NCBI RefSeq assembly: GCF_039532605.1
Contig: NZ_BAAARY010000020.1
Coordinates: 1 to 49,659, forward strand
Source of the DNA: Pilimelia columellifera
Lineage (GTDB): Bacteria; Actinomycetota; Actinomycetes; Mycobacteriales; Micromonosporaceae
Length of the DNA stretch: 49,659 bases
Reading direction: 5' to 3'
This document shows positions 47,591 to 49,659 of this stretch, in pieces (position 1 is the stretch's first letter; every line of letters starts with the position of its first letter). A program made the translations under genes and the position numbers. Below the pieces are notes generated by a model. The model was not told the DNA's origin, made no database searches, and saw only the letters and a list, made by a program, of their open reading frames with translations.

Positions 47591-48511
47591 ATGCGCCTAC
47601 CGGCCACAGCATCCGTGCTGCTCAGCGCCGCACTCGCCACCCTCAGCCTGTCCGCAGTACCGGTTGCCGCCGGGCCTGCTGGCGAGCACAACCGCACCGC
47701 GTCCGTCACCACGCCTGCCCCTACCGGGCCTGGCGCCGCGAAGCCCGGAGTCGACGATCTGGCCGGCATCATCGCCATGAGCGAGTGCTCCGCCGCGCTG
47801 GTCAAGTTCCGCAACGCACCCATGACCAACGCCGCGCTCATGCTCACCAACGGGCACTGCACTGGCGCCGACATCGGCCAGCGCTTCCCCAATGCCGGGC
47901 AGGTCATCGTGGACCGGTCCGCCAACCGGTCGGTCAAACTACTCAAGGCTGACGGCAGCACCGCCGCGACGCTGCGGGCCAACCGGATCGTGTACGACAC
48001 GATGACCGACACCGACGCGGCGATCTTCCGTCTCGCCACGACCTATCAGGACATCAAGGCCAGGTACGGCATCGACGCCTTCATCATCGCCGAGCAGGGC
48101 CCCAAGCCCCAAGACCGGATCACCGTCTCGTCCGGGTACTGGAAGAAGCGGTACAAATGCAGCATGGACAAGCAGGTCTACCGCATCCGCGAGGACCAGT
48201 GGACGTGGAAGGAGTCGGTGCGCTACACCGCCGAGTGCGACACGCCGCACGGCTCGTCCGGCTCGCCGGTATTCGGCGACGCCAGCGGCGAGGTCGTCGC
48301 CGTCAACAACACCGGCAACGACGGCGACGCCAGGGCGTGCGCGATGAACAATCCCTGTGAGGTCGACGAGCAGGGCAAGGTCACCAGCGCGCCGAAGGGC
48401 ATCAGCTATGCCCAGCAGACGTGGTGGTTCACCACCTGCGTCAACAGCGCCTTCGAGCTAGATCTGTCGGTGGCGGGTTGCCAGTTGCCCAAGCCAAAAC
48501 GCCGCCCGTGA
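47591..48511 (+). CDS. Secreted trypsin-like serine protease
   Basis: The 306-residue protein has a signal peptide to about residue 27 (VLLSAALATLSLSAVPVAAG) and a chymotrypsin-fold domain. The triad is His89 (LTNGHC), Asp142 (TDTDAAIFRL) and Ser223 (PHGSSGSPVFG). The oxyanion loop reads GSSGSP rather than GDSGGP, as in several bacterial glutamyl-type or V8-like proteases. Cys pairs 66/90 and 190/216 may form disulfides. ATG 47591 follows GAGGAG. A 13-bp hairpin terminator follows the stop. Upstream is the decayed region, so it has its own promoter (possibly ATAGTA near 47545). Confidence 0.9.
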   Translation: MRLPATASVLLSAALATLSLSAVPVAAGPAGEHNRTASVTTPAPTGPGAAKPGVDDLAGIIAMSECSAALVKFRNAPMTNAALMLTNGHCTGADIGQRFPNAGQVIVDRSANRSVKLLKADGSTAATLRANRIVYDTMTDTDAAIFRLATTYQDIKARYGIDAFIIAEQGPKPQDRITVSSGYWKKRYKCSMDKQVYRIREDQWTWKESVRYTAECDTPHGSSGSPVFGDASGEVVAVNNTGNDGDARACAMNNPCEVDEQGKVTSAPKGISYAQQTWWFTTCVNSAFELDLSVAGCQLPKPKRRP

Positions 48512-48519
48512 TCCGTGGG

Positions 48520-48551
48520 GTGGGGCGGGGTGACAACCCACCCCGCCCCAC
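48520..48551 (+). terminator. Hairpin terminator after the protease gene
   Basis: GTGGGGCGGGGTG (48520-48532) and CACCCCGCCCCAC (48539-48551) form a perfect 13-bp stem with a 6-nt loop, 8 bp beyond the stop. Confidence 0.88.
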
Positions 48552-48649
48552 GGCCCGTCGCGCATGTCTGAGCGCGCCACCACTGCTCGATACTCCGGTA
48601 CCAGCGGAACGTCCCCGCCAGGCCCTCGGCCAACGGGCGGCGCGGGACG

Positions 48650-48782
48650 TACCGGGGTTGAGGAAGATCTCGTAATACCGATCCTCCTCAACCCCGGAAG
48701 TCCAGATTCTCAATCCGATGTCGTCGGCCAGCTCTCTGATCTGGGTCTCTGCGTGCGGTGTTATCTCACCAAGATGACGAAT
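48650..48782 (-). other. Protein-like frame after the truncated hydrolase
   Basis: Directly after the hydrolase TGA the same frame continues IRHLGEITPHAETQIRELAD, then DIGLRIWTSGVEEDRYYEIF and LNPG. It reads like real protein but has no ATG or GTG. It may be the tail of another gene joined here, which would explain why the hydrolase is short. No family was recognised. Confidence 0.3.
48652..48697. terminator. 13-bp hairpin near the end of the hydrolase gene
   Basis: CCGGGGTTGAGGA (48652-48664) pairs with TCCTCAACCCCGG (48685-48697) around a 20-nt loop. It lies ~90 bp beyond the hydrolase stop, inside a protein-like frame, so it could be a terminator or part of a broken gene. Confidence 0.5.
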
Positions 48783-48785
48783 TCC

Positions 48786-49388
48786 TCAGCGGACGCTGAC
48801 CTCACCGGACAGGTGTTGGGGGATAGCGCTGTTCGCGCCGCCGATGATCAGAGTCGGGACCGCAACATCGATCAAGCCGTCCCACCATGCCGGGTCAGGA
48901 TCGTTGATCTGGGCGCGGATGGCGTTGACAGCGGTGAAGTCGAAGCGTGTGGGCGTGTCCGGCGGCTCAAGGGGCGGACGTCTCAGCGCGCCTTGCTTGG
49001 GTGCGGTCACGTCTTCCAAGACGAGGTGTGTGAGCAGGTGGGGCGCCTTCTGGGCCAGGAGGATCGCCACAGTGCCGCCCATGGAGTGACCGACGAGCAC
49101 ACAACGCGTGACATCGATCGTCTCCAGGAACGCGATCACGTCGTCGCGCATCAGTTCGAAGGAGTACTCGCCAGGGTGGGCGCTGCGGCCGTGACCACGA
49201 AAGTCGAGCGCGTATACGCGGTGCCGGGCCGCAAGCGCTGGCAGGACAGGTCCCCAGCCACGCTCATCTTCGCCGAGGCCGTGCAGCAACACCATCGACG
49301 CCGCCGTCGGGTCGCCGACAGCACGGTAGCCGAGCGTCGTCCCGTTCACCCTGACCGTTGCAAGCTCTGTCTCGTGAATCTGAGTCAC
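48786..49388 (-). CDS. Alpha/beta hydrolase, C-terminally truncated
   Basis: The 200-residue protein has LLHGLGEDERGWGPVLP (oxyanion loop), the nucleophile Ser102 in VGHSMGG, and a strand that resembles the acid-bearing one (VPTLIIGGANSAIPQ). Full-length relatives continue about 45 residues to a catalytic GH near the C-terminus; here the text ends LSGEVSVR. The catalytic His is therefore missing and activity is unlikely unless the stop is a sequencing error. ATG 49388 begins MTQIHETELATVRVNG with no clear ribosome site. Confidence 0.8.
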   Translation of the reverse strand: MTQIHETELATVRVNGTTLGYRAVGDPTAASMVLLHGLGEDERGWGPVLPALAARHRVYALDFRGHGRSAHPGEYSFELMRDDVIAFLETIDVTRCVLVGHSMGGTVAILLAQKAPHLLTHLVLEDVTAPKQGALRRPPLEPPDTPTRFDFTAVNAIRAQINDPDPAWWDGLIDVAVPTLIIGGANSAIPQHLSGEVSVR

Positions 49389-49444
49389 GCAGCCACGGTA
49401 CCGGCCAGCATCACCCCCGCCCCGGGGTACATTCTCATGCCGCC

Positions 49445-49659
49445 ATGGAGGCGCACGGTCCAGTCACGCCACAGCTCCGGCGCGGCGTGGTCCAGCAACC
49501 CTACCCTTACCTCATGCGGGTCACAGGAATCGATGAGCGGAGCCTGATCCAAGAGGGCATCGGTGCGAACTTCGTGGTGTTCATCTACGAGGGTGGTGAC
49601 GGGGCGAACGAGCCCTGGTCGGTGGACAGCTACTTGCTGACTGACACAGACCTGCCCCA
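49445..49659 (+). CDS. Unrecognised protein, cut by the window edge (partial)
   Basis: An open frame from ATG 49445, or more likely ATG 49514, runs off the window. From 49514 it reads MRVTGIDERSLIQEGIGANF, VVFIYEGGDGANEPWSVDSY and LLTDTDLP. It is an acidic, soluble-looking sequence. The start is undecided because neither ATG has a strong ribosome site. No family is recognised. Confidence 0.55.
   Translation, partial: MEAHGPVTPQLRRGVVQQPYPYLMRVTGIDERSLIQEGIGANFVVFIYEGGDGANEPWSVDSYLLTDTDLP

Noticed and set aside
1..49659. tRNA, rRNA or CRISPR array
   Set aside because: No cloverleaf-like gene, rRNA signature or regularly spaced repeats were noticed on reading both strands; a covariance-model scan would be needed to be sure.

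Overview
The window reads as chromosomal DNA of a high-GC actinobacterium, most likely Micromonosporaceae (Micromonospora or a close relative). The grounds are very GC-rich codon usage, frequent GTG starts, many 4-nt GTGA/ATGA gene overlaps, a Streptomyces-type conservon (sensor kinase, Roadblock, DUF742, GTPase), a GPGG-motif small membrane protein, a DUF6158 protein and a CysO/CysM/MoeZ/Mec cluster. Family and genus are inferred from gene content only. No rRNA, tRNA or CRISPR was seen.

Layout. 1-211: an IS200/IS605 tnpA remnant next to the tail of an unknown gene. 367-2576: an XRE-type regulator behind a perfect 18-bp palindrome, then ahpC-ahpD (peroxide defence) with a 15-bp hairpin terminator. 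2679-8978: two tandem D-glucuronyl C5-epimerase-like secreted or anchored proteins, a GT4 glycosyltransferase and a divergent glycogen-debranching-type enzyme. 8982-11388: small conserved proteins and a RipA-like NlpC/P60 hydrolase with a long leader and a strong terminator. 11395-14067: two alternative sigma factors (RpoD-like group 2 and SigB/SigF-like) flanking a 47-aa GPGG membrane protein. 14495-16756: an MHYT sensor and an MFS transporter that overlap tail to tail. 16815-22337: a conservon followed by a VWA/binding protein. 22447-25079: paired M16 peptidases. 25176-28780: DUF1501, DUF1800 and DUF4345. 29277-33317: mec-cysO-moeZ-cysM, a protein-thiocarboxylate cysteine pathway, and an EamA exporter.

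33381-34942 holds a peptide deformylase fragment, YCII and glyoxalase-like proteins and apparently decayed sequence. 34943-40510 is a compact five-gene signalling operon: a three-PAS histidine kinase, a receiver-HDOD protein, a lone receiver, a receiver with a degenerate HD-GYP domain, and a 219-aa protein of unknown function. 40636-43301 is the most unusual stretch: two perfect 84-bp inverted repeats bracket an ArsR-like regulator. Each repeat supplies the ribosome site, start codon and first seven codons of an outward gene (a DUF4360 protein on the left, an aldo/keto reductase lacking its first barrel strand on the right).

43384-45542 is an ActP-type symporter with its DUF485 partner. 46446-47465 is a gene graveyard with IS630-like and IS3-like transposase remnants, a potassium-channel pore fragment and a frameshifted membrane-protein tail. 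The window ends with a secreted trypsin-like protease, a C-terminally truncated alpha/beta hydrolase and an unknown gene cut by the window edge.
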